Source of the DNA: Hasllibacter sp. MH4015
Lineage (GTDB): Bacteria; Pseudomonadota; Alphaproteobacteria; Rhodobacterales; Rhodobacteraceae
Direction: 5' to 3'
DNA: 64,000 nt
Assembly (NCBI RefSeq): GCF_020177575.1
Contig: NZ_JAHTBK010000001.1
Span: 310,001-374,000 of the forward strand
This document shows positions 8,282-16,152 of the stretch, one piece after another. A program made the translations under genes and the position numbers. Position 1 is the first letter of the stretch. Each line of letters begins with the position of its first letter. The notes below the pieces were generated by a model, which saw only the letters and a program-made list of their open reading frames with translations, did no database searches and was not told the DNA's origin.

Positions 8282-8737
8282 CTATTGGGCCTGAAGGGCT
8301 TGCATGACCCCGGATTCGGCCAAGCGCTGCATCTGAAGCTCCGTCCCGCCGCATTCGGTGTTGATGCGCTGCACGTCCTGCGCGCTGAGCCCTTCGGGCA
8401 CGCCGGCGCTGAAGGTGCCGTCGAACATGTCGGAGGGCCGCGCGGAGCCGATAGCGGAGGCCAACTCGGCCAGCATCGCGGCGACGCCGGCCTCCCCCAC
8501 TTCCGCCTCGTAGGCGCGCAAGGCGCAACGCCCGGCGCGGCGCATCGGGCGATCCCATTCGGCGGACGGCAGAAGGCCCTGCACTTGCGGGAATTGTTCG
8601 GCCAGACCTTGATAGGTCAGCTCCGTCATGCGTTCGCTGAGGGCTTCGAACTGGTCCAGCTGCGACTGGGCGGCGGCGGCGAAGGGAAGGGATACGAGCG
8701 CGGCACTCAACGCCAGCGCGGGGGCAAATTTACTCAA
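8282..8737 (-). CDS. Small secreted protein, paralogue 3 of a three-member family
   Basis: 151 aa from a TTG at 8737, chosen because GGAGAGAG lies at the proper distance just upstream; a TTG at 8749 would overlap that ribosome binding site. After the signal peptide (LSKFAPALALSAALVSLPFAAAAQ) comes AQSQLDQFEALSERM. The pattern W-x3-M-R-x-A-x2-C and the later TEC-x3-ELQMQRLAESGVM stretch match the two paralogues at 3994 and 7835. It is the first gene of the three-gene run to 7155. Unknown function. Confidence 0.65.
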   Translation of the reverse strand: MSKFAPALALSAALVSLPFAAAAQSQLDQFEALSERMTELTYQGLAEQFPQVQGLLPSAEWDRPMRRAGRCALRAYEAEVGEAGVAAMLAELASAIGSARPSDMFDGTFSAGVPEGLSAQDVQRINTECGGTELQMQRLAESGVMQALQAQ

Positions 8738-8841
8738 GGCTCTCTCCAAGCGTTGTTCGGGGTTAACATATGCGGCTGCGGCTTGGGTGCAAGTTCGGGG
8801 TTTCCTAACGTTGGGCCGGTCCCGTCACGTTTCCGTTGGGT

Positions 8842-9921
8842 CTATCCGAAGCGCGCGGGGGAGAGGGCGGCGATCGTGCCCGCGTCGAGGTGGGACGGGC
8901 GGCCCGAGACGAGATCGGCCAGCAATTGACTTGCGGCAGGGGCCGTCTGGAACCCGTAGCCGCCCTGGCCCGCCGACCAGAGGAAGGCCGGATCGGCCGG
9001 GTCGGCGCCGATCACGAGGCAGCGATCGGGCGAAAAGGTCCGCAGCCCCGCCCAGGAGGAGGTGACGCGCGTGACCTCCTCCGTCACGAAGGGCTGATAG
9101 CGCGCGATGCCCTCGGCCAGCACCATGTCGTCGGCAAAGGCGTCGTGGGGCGCGTCGACGGCGTGTTCCTCGGCGGGGGAGACGAGCCAAGCCCCGGCAT
9201 CGGGCTTGGCGTACCACGATTCCCCCGCGCCGATGATCATTGGCCAGCGGCTGACATCGTGGCCGCCGGGCGCGGGCATCCGGGCGATGGAGCGGCGGAG
9301 CGGGGTCAGGCCGATTGGCGAAATCCCGGCCATTCCGGCGATGTGGTCCGCCCAGGCCCCGGCAGCGTTGACGAGGGTGCGGGCGGTGAGGGTTTCGTCG
9401 CCTGCCGTCACCTCCCAGCCGGTTTGGGTGCGGGTGATGGAGGTGACGGGGGTGCCGGTGCGGACGTCCCCGTTCTGCCGGGCGGTACGGGCGAAGGATT
9501 GCACCATGCGGTCGGTGTCGATATCCCACGCGGCCTTGTGGTGCCCCGCGCGCCGGACATGGGCGGGATCAAGGATCGGGACCATCGACTGCGCATCCGC
9601 GACCGAAATCTCCTCCAGCGCCATGGTGTCGATGTCCGCGCCAAGCGTCTCCTCCTGCCCCGGTCCGGCCAGCATCAGCAGGCCACGGGGGGAGATGAGG
9701 CCGCCGTCGAGGGTGTGAAAATCATCCTCCGATGCCTTGCTGAGCGCGACCGTGACGGGGTGGCCGTAATTCGCCTCATAAAGCGCGGCAGAGCGGCCGG
9801 AGGCGTGGTAGGCCAGCGCCGCTTCAGCCTCTAGCACGCAAACGGTGCCGAGAGTGGAGAGGCGCGCGGCGGCGGATGTGCCCGCGATGCCGCCGCCGAT
9901 GATGATGAAGTCGTGGGTCAT
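8842..9921 (-). CDS. FAD-dependent oxidoreductase, DAO family
   Basis: 359 aa from the ATG at 9921, just before the FAD motif FIIIGGGIAGTSAAARL (residues 4-20). The C-terminal conserved segments (SSWAGLRTFSPDRCLVIGADP and WSAGQGGYGFQTAPAASQLLADL) are typical of glycine/D-amino-acid oxidase-like single-domain flavoproteins. It would oxidatively deaminate or demethylate an amine or amino acid with FAD in the cytoplasm; the substrate cannot be assigned. A terminator lies between it and the purine operon upstream, so it probably has its own promoter in the 37 bp before the hairpin or depends on readthrough. Confidence 0.8.
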   Translation of the reverse strand: MTHDFIIIGGGIAGTSAAARLSTLGTVCVLEAEAALAYHASGRSAALYEANYGHPVTVALSKASEDDFHTLDGGLISPRGLLMLAGPGQEETLGADIDTMALEEISVADAQSMVPILDPAHVRRAGHHKAAWDIDTDRMVQSFARTARQNGDVRTGTPVTSITRTQTGWEVTAGDETLTARTLVNAAGAWADHIAGMAGISPIGLTPLRRSIARMPAPGGHDVSRWPMIIGAGESWYAKPDAGAWLVSPAEEHAVDAPHDAFADDMVLAEGIARYQPFVTEEVTRVTSSWAGLRTFSPDRCLVIGADPADPAFLWSAGQGGYGFQTAPAASQLLADLVSGRPSHLDAGTIAALSPARFG

Positions 9922-9958
9922 GGGCCAAGGCGTGGCACGGGCCGTTGGGGGGTGCAAA

Positions 9959-9988
9959 TGAAAACGGCCCGCGCGGATGGCGGGCCGG
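9959..9988 (-). terminator. Rho-independent terminator of the xdh-ABC operon
   Basis: On the minus strand a GC stem (arms GGCCCGC / GCGGGCC at 9980-9986 and 9966-9972) is followed by GTTTTCATTT. It lies 26 bp downstream of the binding-protein stop, in the right place and orientation to end the purine operon. Confidence 0.75.
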
Positions 9989-10013
9989 TTCCGGTGTCAG
10001 GTCGGGCGGTGGG

Positions 10014-11093
10014 TCAGTTCGGAATTTCGCCCGTGATGCCTTCGACATAGAAGTCCATGCCGGCCAGCGTGCCGTCATCTGCCACTTCGCCATCGGCCAG
10101 CCACGCGGTGCCATCCTGGCGGTTGATCGGGCCGGTGAACGGGTGGTAGTCGCCCGCTGCGATGTCATCAATCATCTGCTGGGCGGAGGCGCGCACCTCC
10201 TCCGGGATCGCATCGGTCATCTCACCGATGGCGACCATGCCTTCCGCGATGCCCTCCCATGTATCGGACTGCTCCCACGTGCCGTCCATCGCTTCTCCCA
10301 CGCGGCGGATGTAGTAGGGGGCCCAATCGTCGATGATGGACGAGATCCGGGGCCGGGGCGCGAATTGGAACATGTCGGAGGCCTGGCCGAAGCTGAGGAT
10401 CCCCGCCTCTTCCGCCGCGGCCTGGGGGGCGGTGGAATCGGTGTGCTGCATCAGCACGTCCACGCCCGCGTCGATCAGGGCCTGCGCCGCGTCCCCTTCG
10501 ACTGCCGGGTCAAACCACGTGTAGGTCCAGACCACGCGGAATTCGACGTCGGGGTTCACCTCCCGCGCGTGGAGATAGGCGGAGTTGATGCCGCGGATCA
10601 CTTCGGGGATCGGGTAGGAGGCAATGTAGCCCACGAGGTTCGATTCCGTCATATGGCCCGCGATGTGGCCGATCACGGCGCGGCCTTCATAGAAGCGCGC
10701 GGAATAGGTGGAGACATTCGGATGCTCCCGCAGGTAGCCGGTCGCGTGTTCGAAATAGACGTCCGGGAACTGGCCCGCGACGGCATTGGTCGCCTCGCCG
10801 TAGCCGAAGGACGTGGTGAAGACCATGTCCGCGCCGCCGAGGATCATCGTGGTGATCGCGCGCTCGGCGTCGGGACCTTCGGGGACGTTTTCGAGAAATA
10901 CGGTGTCCACGGCGTCGCCGAATTCTTCTTCCACGGCCAAACGGCCCTGGTCGTGTTCGTAGGTCCAGCCGTAGTCACCGGGCGTGCCGATATAGATGAA
11001 GCCGACCTGAAACGGATCGTCCTGTGCGGTTGCAGCGCCCGCAAGGCCCGTGGCCAGCGCGGCGCTGACGAGCAGTTTAGTTGTGAGTTTCAT
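10014..11093 (-). CDS. BMP-family ABC transporter substrate-binding protein (nucleoside/purine)
   Basis: 359 aa. Signal peptide with AQ cleavage (MKLTTKLLVSAALATGLAGAATAQ), then the BMP/PnrA-like fold (FQVGFIYIGTPGDYGWTYEHDQGR; conserved GGADMVFTTSFGY). There is no lipobox, so it is a free periplasmic protein. BMP proteins with this operon layout deliver nucleosides or purine bases to the YufO/P/Q (Nup)-type transporter. Location after the permeases and in one transcript with xanthine dehydrogenase points to purine uptake. Its ATG overlaps the stop of the K+ channel gene by 4 bp (ATGA), so it is expected to be co-translated with the channel. Confidence 0.9.
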   Translation of the reverse strand: MKLTTKLLVSAALATGLAGAATAQDDPFQVGFIYIGTPGDYGWTYEHDQGRLAVEEEFGDAVDTVFLENVPEGPDAERAITTMILGGADMVFTTSFGYGEATNAVAGQFPDVYFEHATGYLREHPNVSTYSARFYEGRAVIGHIAGHMTESNLVGYIASYPIPEVIRGINSAYLHAREVNPDVEFRVVWTYTWFDPAVEGDAAQALIDAGVDVLMQHTDSTAPQAAAEEAGILSFGQASDMFQFAPRPRISSIIDDWAPYYIRRVGEAMDGTWEQSDTWEGIAEGMVAIGEMTDAIPEEVRASAQQMIDDIAAGDYHPFTGPINRQDGTAWLADGEVADDGTLAGMDFYVEGITGEIPN

Positions 11094-11848
11094 ATTTCAT
11101 CCCCTCTGTTGGATATCTGGTTTTTTGGTTCGGTGTCGTTCTGGTCGTCTTTCGGCGCGGCTTCGGTCAGCGCGGCGGTGATCAGGCCCGCAGGTACGGC
11201 CACGATGCCGATCCCGATCAGCAGCACAAGCCCGGTGAACACCCGCCCGCCGGTCGTGATCGGATACACATCCCCGTAGCCCACGGTCGTGAGCGTCGCA
11301 ATTGCCCACCACAGGCTTTCGGGGATCGAGGAAAAGCCATCGGGCTGCGCCTCATGTTCGAAATGGTAGATGCCCACGGCGGCCAGATAAAGGGCGACGA
11401 CGGCGATAAAGAAGAAGATCCCGAATTCCGCCTTCACCCGGTTGATCGCCGCCCCGATCCGGTCCAGCGCGCGATTGGCCTTGAAGAGCTTGAGAAGCCG
11501 CAAGATGCGCAGAAGGCGCAGGGCGCGCACGGTGGTAAGATCGGGGAAGAGAAACAGGACGGCGGGTACGATGGCCACGAAGTCGATGATGCCCCAGAAG
11601 CTGAAGGCGTATTTCATCGGCGCGGCGGAGCAGGTCAGGCGCGCGATGTATTCCAGCGCGAAAATCGCGAGGATCACGATCTCTGCCGTGACGAGGGCCG
11701 TGTTCATGGCCGGGCTGAGGTCTGGCAGGGTTTCCAGCGCGATGATGATTGCGGATGCGCAGATCAGCCCGTATATCACGAGCGCCACGCTCCGCCCGAA
11801 GCTGGGGGATGTGCCGTCCAGGACGTCGATGATATCGGCGCGTTTCAT
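11090..11848 (-). CDS. Voltage-gated K+ channel (6-TM, ion transport family)
   Basis: 252 aa from the ATG at 11848. Six hydrophobic segments. S4 carries regularly spaced Arg (TVRALRLLRILRLLKLFKAN), and the pore loop holds the K+ selectivity filter TTVGYGD. The C-terminal tail after S6 is short and acidic with no RCK or cNMP domain. It is a complete Kv-type subunit that should form a tetramer in the inner membrane. It sits between a purine-importer permease (7-bp gap) and the binding protein (ATGA overlap), an unexpected place that implies co-expression with purine uptake. Confidence 0.9.
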   Translation of the reverse strand: MKRADIIDVLDGTSPSFGRSVALVIYGLICASAIIIALETLPDLSPAMNTALVTAEIVILAIFALEYIARLTCSAAPMKYAFSFWGIIDFVAIVPAVLFLFPDLTTVRALRLLRILRLLKLFKANRALDRIGAAINRVKAEFGIFFFIAVVALYLAAVGIYHFEHEAQPDGFSSIPESLWWAIATLTTVGYGDVYPITTGGRVFTGLVLLIGIGIVAVPAGLITAALTEAAPKDDQNDTEPKNQISNRGDEI

Positions 11849-11855
11849 CGGGGCG

Positions 11856-12779
11856 TTATCCGGTGGCGTGGAAGGTCTTGCCGAGGGCGGCGGGCGCATT
11901 GAGCGCGGTCTTCGCGCGGTCCGACGACATGACGACAAGCACGATGATCGTCACGAGGTAGGGGGAGGCATCCAGAAGGGCGACGGGCACGCCCACCTCT
12001 GCCGCCTGAAGGCGCAGTTGCAGCGCCGCGATCCCGCCGAAGAGCCATGCGCCGAACAGCACCCGCCCCGGTTTCCATGCGGCGAAGACCACAAGCGCGA
12101 GCGCGATCCAGCCGGCCCCTGCCGTCATCCCCTGCACCCAGTTTTCGACGTAGATCACCGACAGGAAGGCCCCGCCGAGACCCGCCATCGCCCCGCCGAA
12201 CAGGATCGCGGCAAAGCGGATACGTACCACCTTGTAGCCGAGCGCGTGGGCGGCATCGTGGCTTTCGCCAACCGCGCGGATGATGAGGCCAAGGCGCGTG
12301 TGCCACAGAATGTACCAAAGCCCGAAGACCGCGAAGATCGCGATGTAAGTGACAAGGTCGTGGCCCAGGAAGATCGGCCCGATCACCGGGATCTCGCGCA
12401 GGGATGCGGGCAGGGGTTTGGCGACCTCGGGGATTGGCTGGCCCTCGTACCCGACGCCCAGAAGCGCCGCGAGGCCGAGGCCGAAAAGCGTCAGGGCCAG
12501 TCCGGTGGCGACCTGGTTGGACATCAGGAGTTGGGTGAGGATCGCGAAGATCGAGGACAGCAGCGCCGCCCCCAGCATCCCGGCCAGAAAGGCCAGCGTG
12601 GGGGAACCGGTAAGGTTCGCCACGATGAACCCGCAGACAGCGCCCATGATCATCATGCCCTCTACGCCGAGGTTCAGGACACCCGCCTTTTCGACCACAA
12701 GTTCCCCCAAGGCGGCCAGAAGAACGGGGGTGGAGATGGTGATGAGCGCGACGATGAGCGTGACCGGGTCGATGATCAT
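11856..12779 (-). CDS. BMP-type ABC transporter permease 2 (YufQ/NupQ-like)
   Basis: 307 aa from the ATG at 12779. Multi-spanning inner-membrane protein with the typical opening (ALGELVVEKAGVLNLGVEGMMIMGA, about 24-48) and the GLIIRAVGESHDAAHALGYKV coupling loop (about 180-200) found in branched/nucleoside permeases (BPD_transp_2). It pairs with the permease at 13541 to form the channel of the purine importer. The start overlaps the stop of a small membrane gene by ATGA. Confidence 0.9.
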   Translation of the reverse strand: MIIDPVTLIVALITISTPVLLAALGELVVEKAGVLNLGVEGMMIMGAVCGFIVANLTGSPTLAFLAGMLGAALLSSIFAILTQLLMSNQVATGLALTLFGLGLAALLGVGYEGQPIPEVAKPLPASLREIPVIGPIFLGHDLVTYIAIFAVFGLWYILWHTRLGLIIRAVGESHDAAHALGYKVVRIRFAAILFGGAMAGLGGAFLSVIYVENWVQGMTAGAGWIALALVVFAAWKPGRVLFGAWLFGGIAALQLRLQAAEVGVPVALLDASPYLVTIIVLVVMSSDRAKTALNAPAALGKTFHATG

Positions 12780-13099
12780 GGTGCGAGGCCCCCTGGCAGG
12801 ATGTCGAACCGAAGGAGGACGGATGCGACCCCGATCACGAGGCCGATGACGAAGGCGACCCGGCGCCACGGGCGCGCGGCCGCTTCGGGCTCGTCGCTCT
12901 TGCGCGGCAAGAGGAGGCGGTCGGCCAAGCCCGTGGACAGAAGGACCATGACGAGCGCGATCGCGAAGAGCCAGCCATAGCCGGTGCCCGCCAGGACGAG
13001 CATGACGAAGCCCATCGCGATGCCGCCGATCAGCACGCCCGCCAACAGGTCAAGCGCGACCAGGAAGATAGAGGCGAGATTGCGCGCGGTTCCGGTCAA
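12776..13099 (-). CDS. Small membrane protein in the purine ABC operon
   Basis: 107 aa from a TTG at 13099, preceded by GGAGGG six bases upstream. About three hydrophobic helices (SIFLVALDLLAGVLIGGIAM; GWLFAIALVMVLLSTGL; VAFVIGLVIGVASVLL) with a charged cytoplasmic-type loop (RKSDEPEAAARPWRR) before the last. The TTG overlaps the stop of the ORF upstream (TTGA) and its stop overlaps the permease start (ATGA). No family recognised; position suggests an accessory membrane subunit of the importer. Confidence 0.65.
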   Translation of the reverse strand: MTGTARNLASIFLVALDLLAGVLIGGIAMGFVMLVLAGTGYGWLFAIALVMVLLSTGLADRLLLPRKSDEPEAAARPWRRVAFVIGLVIGVASVLLRFDILPGGLAP

Positions 13100-13272
13100 A
13101 GAATGCCCTCCGACGAAGCGCCGCGCCGCCTTGGGCTGGACGCGGTGAAACGAACCGGGACGCCGAACGGCGGCTGAGACTGGCCACGTGCTGGACGGTG
13201 CAGGATTGCGCGGAGGGGGTTGGAGGCAACCCACGGCCAATCGCGCGGCATATCTGGCGCGATCCCTGTCAT
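13096..13272 (-). CDS. Putative 58-aa ORF overlapped at both ends
   Basis: ATG at 13272, stop at 13096-13098. It begins MTGIAPDMPRDWPWVASNPL and is rich in Pro/Arg with no membrane segment. Both ends show 4-base stop-start overlaps with the neighbouring small membrane genes (ATGA upstream, TTGA downstream), the junction used throughout this operon. That is the main argument that it is translated, because without it there would be a 169-bp untranslated gap in an otherwise gapless operon. It might instead only pass ribosomes on. No homologue recognised. Confidence 0.45.
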   Translation of the reverse strand: MTGIAPDMPRDWPWVASNPLRAILHRPARGQSQPPFGVPVRFTASSPRRRGASSEGIL

Positions 13273-13544
13273 GGTGCCGTTCCGCCCGCGGTGATCGCAT
13301 TGAAGGCGGTGTTGAGCAGAAGGCCCAGAGCGGCCGCCGAAAGGGGCCAGCCCCGTATACCGCCGCGGCGCAGGGCGAAGTGATCCAGCGCCAATGCGCC
13401 GATTGCGATGACGGCAAGTATCGGCCCCGCAAAAACGGCCCCTCCCGTCACGATCATCAAGGCAAGAAACGGGCCGAGCAGCAGGACCTGCATGACGACA
13501 GCCACGCCAAGGCAGATCAGGATGTCGCGCAGCACCGCGTTCAT
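13269..13544 (-). CDS. Small membrane protein in the purine ABC operon
   Basis: 91 aa from the ATG at 13544. Nearly all hydrophobic: about three helices (ILICLGVAVVMQVLLLGPFLALMI; VFAGPILAVIAIGALAL; LSAAALGLLLNTAFNAI) and one short basic loop (HFALRRGGIRGW). ATGA overlap with the permease upstream and with the 58-aa ORF downstream. It may be an accessory subunit or a relic of a split membrane protein together with the gene at 12776. No known family recognised. Confidence 0.65.
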   Translation of the reverse strand: MNAVLRDILICLGVAVVMQVLLLGPFLALMIVTGGAVFAGPILAVIAIGALALDHFALRRGGIRGWPLSAAALGLLLNTAFNAITAGGTAP

Positions 13545-14626
13545 GCCACCCCCTCCGACCCGATGCGGATGCGGTAATTCGACAAGACATCCAGCGCCAG
13601 GAGGAAGAACAGCAGCATTCCCTGGAAGGCCTGAATTGCGGGCGAGGGGATTTGCAGCATCAGCTGCGCCAATTCGCCCCCGATATAGGTCAGCGCCATC
13701 AGCAGGCCGGCCAGAAGGATACCGATGGGATGGAGCCGCCCGAGGAAGGCCACGATGATCGCGGTGAAGCCGTAGCCCACGTTGAAGTCGATGGTGATCT
13801 GACCGGCGGGTCCCGCGACCTCGAACAGACCGGCGGCCCCGGCCAGCGCGCCGGAAATGCCGATGCAAAGGATGATCAGGCGGCCTGGATTGACCCCCGC
13901 GAAGCGCGCGGCACGGGGGGCTTGGCCCGCCAGCTTGATCTGGTAGCCGAGCGTGTGTTTCTGGAACAGGACATAGGCCGCGATCACGGCGATGAAGGCG
14001 GCCAGCACGCCCCAATGCATACCGGTATTGGCAAAAAGCTCCGGATTATCGGTGCCGGGATGGCGGCTGAGGTTGCGGGAGCCGGGGAAGCCCTGCCCCT
14101 CGGGATTGCGCAGCCAGCCGGTCGCGGCGGAGGCCAGGATCGCTTCGGCCACGTAGACCAGCAGGAGCGACACGAGGATCTCGTTGGTGTTGGCAAAGAC
14201 CTTCAGAAGCGCTGGGATCATTGCCCAGAGGATGCCGCCGACAAGCCCGGCCAGCACCATGCCGGGAAACAGGAGCGGCGATTCCGAGGGGTAGAAGGCA
14301 AGCCCGAACGCGGCGCCGAAAATCGCGCCCATGATATACTGCCCCTCCGCCCCGATATTCCACACACCGGCCCGGAACCCCAGCGACAGGCCGATGGCAA
14401 TCAGGATCAGCGGACCGGCCTTCACCAGAAGTTGCGGGCGGGAGAAGCTGGCGAAGCGTTCATGGAACAGGGGGTCCCAGAAGATCACGCGGATCGTCTC
14501 GAACGGGTCCTGACCCAGCGCGCTGAACATCAACCCGCCTGCGATCATTGTCAGGATGACCGCCACGATGGGCGTGGACAGCGACCAGAAGCGCGAGGGC
14601 GTGGGGCGTTTTTCCAGCCGGATCAT
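13541..14626 (-). CDS. BMP-type ABC transporter permease 1 (YufP/NupP-like)
   Basis: 361 aa. Conserved permease segments include GLSLGFRAGVWNIGAEGQYIMGAIFG (about 78-103), NTNEILVSLLLVYVAE (about 146-161) and the coupling loop GYQIKLAGQAPRAARFAGVN (about 225-244). This is the larger permease of the YufO-P-Q/Nup-type nucleoside importer and works with the 307-aa permease and the double ATPase. ATGA overlaps with both neighbours. Confidence 0.9.
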   Translation of the reverse strand: MIRLEKRPTPSRFWSLSTPIVAVILTMIAGGLMFSALGQDPFETIRVIFWDPLFHERFASFSRPQLLVKAGPLILIAIGLSLGFRAGVWNIGAEGQYIMGAIFGAAFGLAFYPSESPLLFPGMVLAGLVGGILWAMIPALLKVFANTNEILVSLLLVYVAEAILASAATGWLRNPEGQGFPGSRNLSRHPGTDNPELFANTGMHWGVLAAFIAVIAAYVLFQKHTLGYQIKLAGQAPRAARFAGVNPGRLIILCIGISGALAGAAGLFEVAGPAGQITIDFNVGYGFTAIIVAFLGRLHPIGILLAGLLMALTYIGGELAQLMLQIPSPAIQAFQGMLLFFLLALDVLSNYRIRIGSEGVA

Positions 14627-16152
14627 GCCAGCACCTCCGGGTGGGCGTCTTCCATGCCATGGGCGCCGCCGAGCATCAGGCCGATCTCCTCCATGCTGAG
14701 GCCGCGCGCGGGGCGCGGATCGCTGAGGCGGCCTTCGTTGAGGGCACAGAAACGGTCCGAGATTTCCAGCAATTCGTCGAGGTCCTGGCTGATGACGATC
14801 ACGCCCGCGCCATTTTGCGCCAGGGTCAGAAGCGCCTGCCGAATGTCGGCGGCGGCGGAGGCATCGACGCCCCAGGTGGGCTGGTTCACGATCAGAACCT
14901 CGGGGTCTTGCATGATCTCCCGCCCGATAACGAATTTCTGGAGGTTGCCGCCGGACAGGGCGCGCGCGGCGGTTCCGTTGCCGGGGGTACGGACGTCGAA
15001 GCGGGCGATGATCTCATCCGCGAAGTCCCGCGCCCTGGCCCAGGAGATGAAGCCGCCCTGCGCAAGGCCCCGGCGACGGCTGCCGGTGAGGACGGCGTTT
15101 TCCGTCAGGCTCATATCCGGAGCGGCGGCATGGCCCAGCCGTTCTTCGGGCGCGGAAAGAAGACCATCGGCGCGTCGCGCATTCGGGCTGCTCTGGCTGA
15201 TATCGCGGCCCTTGAACGTGACGTTTCCCGTGGCGGTCCGCCGCTCGCCCGACAAGACGGCCAGCAATTCATCCTGACCGTTGCCCGCCACGCCGCCGAT
15301 GCCCAGAACCTCGCCCGCGCGCACCTCCAGCGAGATATCCTTGAGCGAGGTCGCGAAGGCGGTGGCGGCGGGAAGGGATAGGTTGTGGGTCGCCAGAAGC
15401 ACGCCGCCCGGTTCGGTCGCATCGCGGGCGGGCTTGGCCAGCGACTTGCCCACCATCATCTCCGCCATTTCGGAGGCGGAGACTTCGGCCGGGGTGCATT
15501 CGCCGACGACCTTGCCCAGGCGCAGGATGGTGGCCGCGTCGCAAAGCGTCCGGATCTCCTCCAGCTTGTGGGAGATGTAGAGGATCGCGGTGCCTTCGTC
15601 GCTGAGCTTGCGCAGGGTGTGAAACAGAATCTCCACCTCCTGCGGGGTCAGGACGGAGGTGGGCTCATCCATGATGAGCAGTTTCGGGTCTTGCAAAAGG
15701 CAGCGAATGATCTCCACCCGCTGCCGCTCCCCGGCGCTGAGGTTGCCGACGAGGCTTTCGGGGTCAAGCGGCAGGCCATACGCGGTGCTGACCTGTGCGA
15801 TCCGGGCGCTGAGGTCACGGGGTTTGGGCGGGTCTTCCATGCCGAGGGCGATGTTTTCGGCAACGCTGAGCGCCTCGAACAGCGAGAAGTGTTGAAACAC
15901 CATCGCAACGCCCGATCCGCGCGCCATCCGAGGCTCTGACGGAGTGTAATCGGCCCCGTTGAGCGCCATGGAGCCCGCATCGGGCTTCACTAGGCCGTAG
16001 ATCATCTTGACCAGCGTCGATTTCCCGGCCCCGTTTTCCCCCAGAAGTGCGTGCACTTCGCCGGGTTGCAGCGCGAAGGACACGTCGTCGTTGGCGACAA
16101 CCCCGGGATAGGCCTTGGTCAGGCCGCGGATATCGAGAAGTGGCGCGGTCAT
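14623..16152 (-). CDS. Nucleoside/purine ABC transporter ATP-binding protein (two ABC domains)
   Basis: 509 aa with two ABC modules. The first has Walker A GENGAGKST (about 38-46), a signature in LSAGERQRVEI (about 140) and Walker B LLIMDEPTSVL (about 158-168). The second has a degenerate Walker A (GVAGNGQDE, about 290), signature LSGGNLQK (about 395) and Walker B-like LIVNQPTWGVD, as is usual for YufO/sugar-type double ATPases. It energises the two permeases. ATGA overlaps on both sides. Confidence 0.92.
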   Translation of the reverse strand: MTAPLLDIRGLTKAYPGVVANDDVSFALQPGEVHALLGENGAGKSTLVKMIYGLVKPDAGSMALNGADYTPSEPRMARGSGVAMVFQHFSLFEALSVAENIALGMEDPPKPRDLSARIAQVSTAYGLPLDPESLVGNLSAGERQRVEIIRCLLQDPKLLIMDEPTSVLTPQEVEILFHTLRKLSDEGTAILYISHKLEEIRTLCDAATILRLGKVVGECTPAEVSASEMAEMMVGKSLAKPARDATEPGGVLLATHNLSLPAATAFATSLKDISLEVRAGEVLGIGGVAGNGQDELLAVLSGERRTATGNVTFKGRDISQSSPNARRADGLLSAPEERLGHAAAPDMSLTENAVLTGSRRRGLAQGGFISWARARDFADEIIARFDVRTPGNGTAARALSGGNLQKFVIGREIMQDPEVLIVNQPTWGVDASAAADIRQALLTLAQNGAGVIVISQDLDELLEISDRFCALNEGRLSDPRPARGLSMEEIGLMLGGAHGMEDAHPEVLA

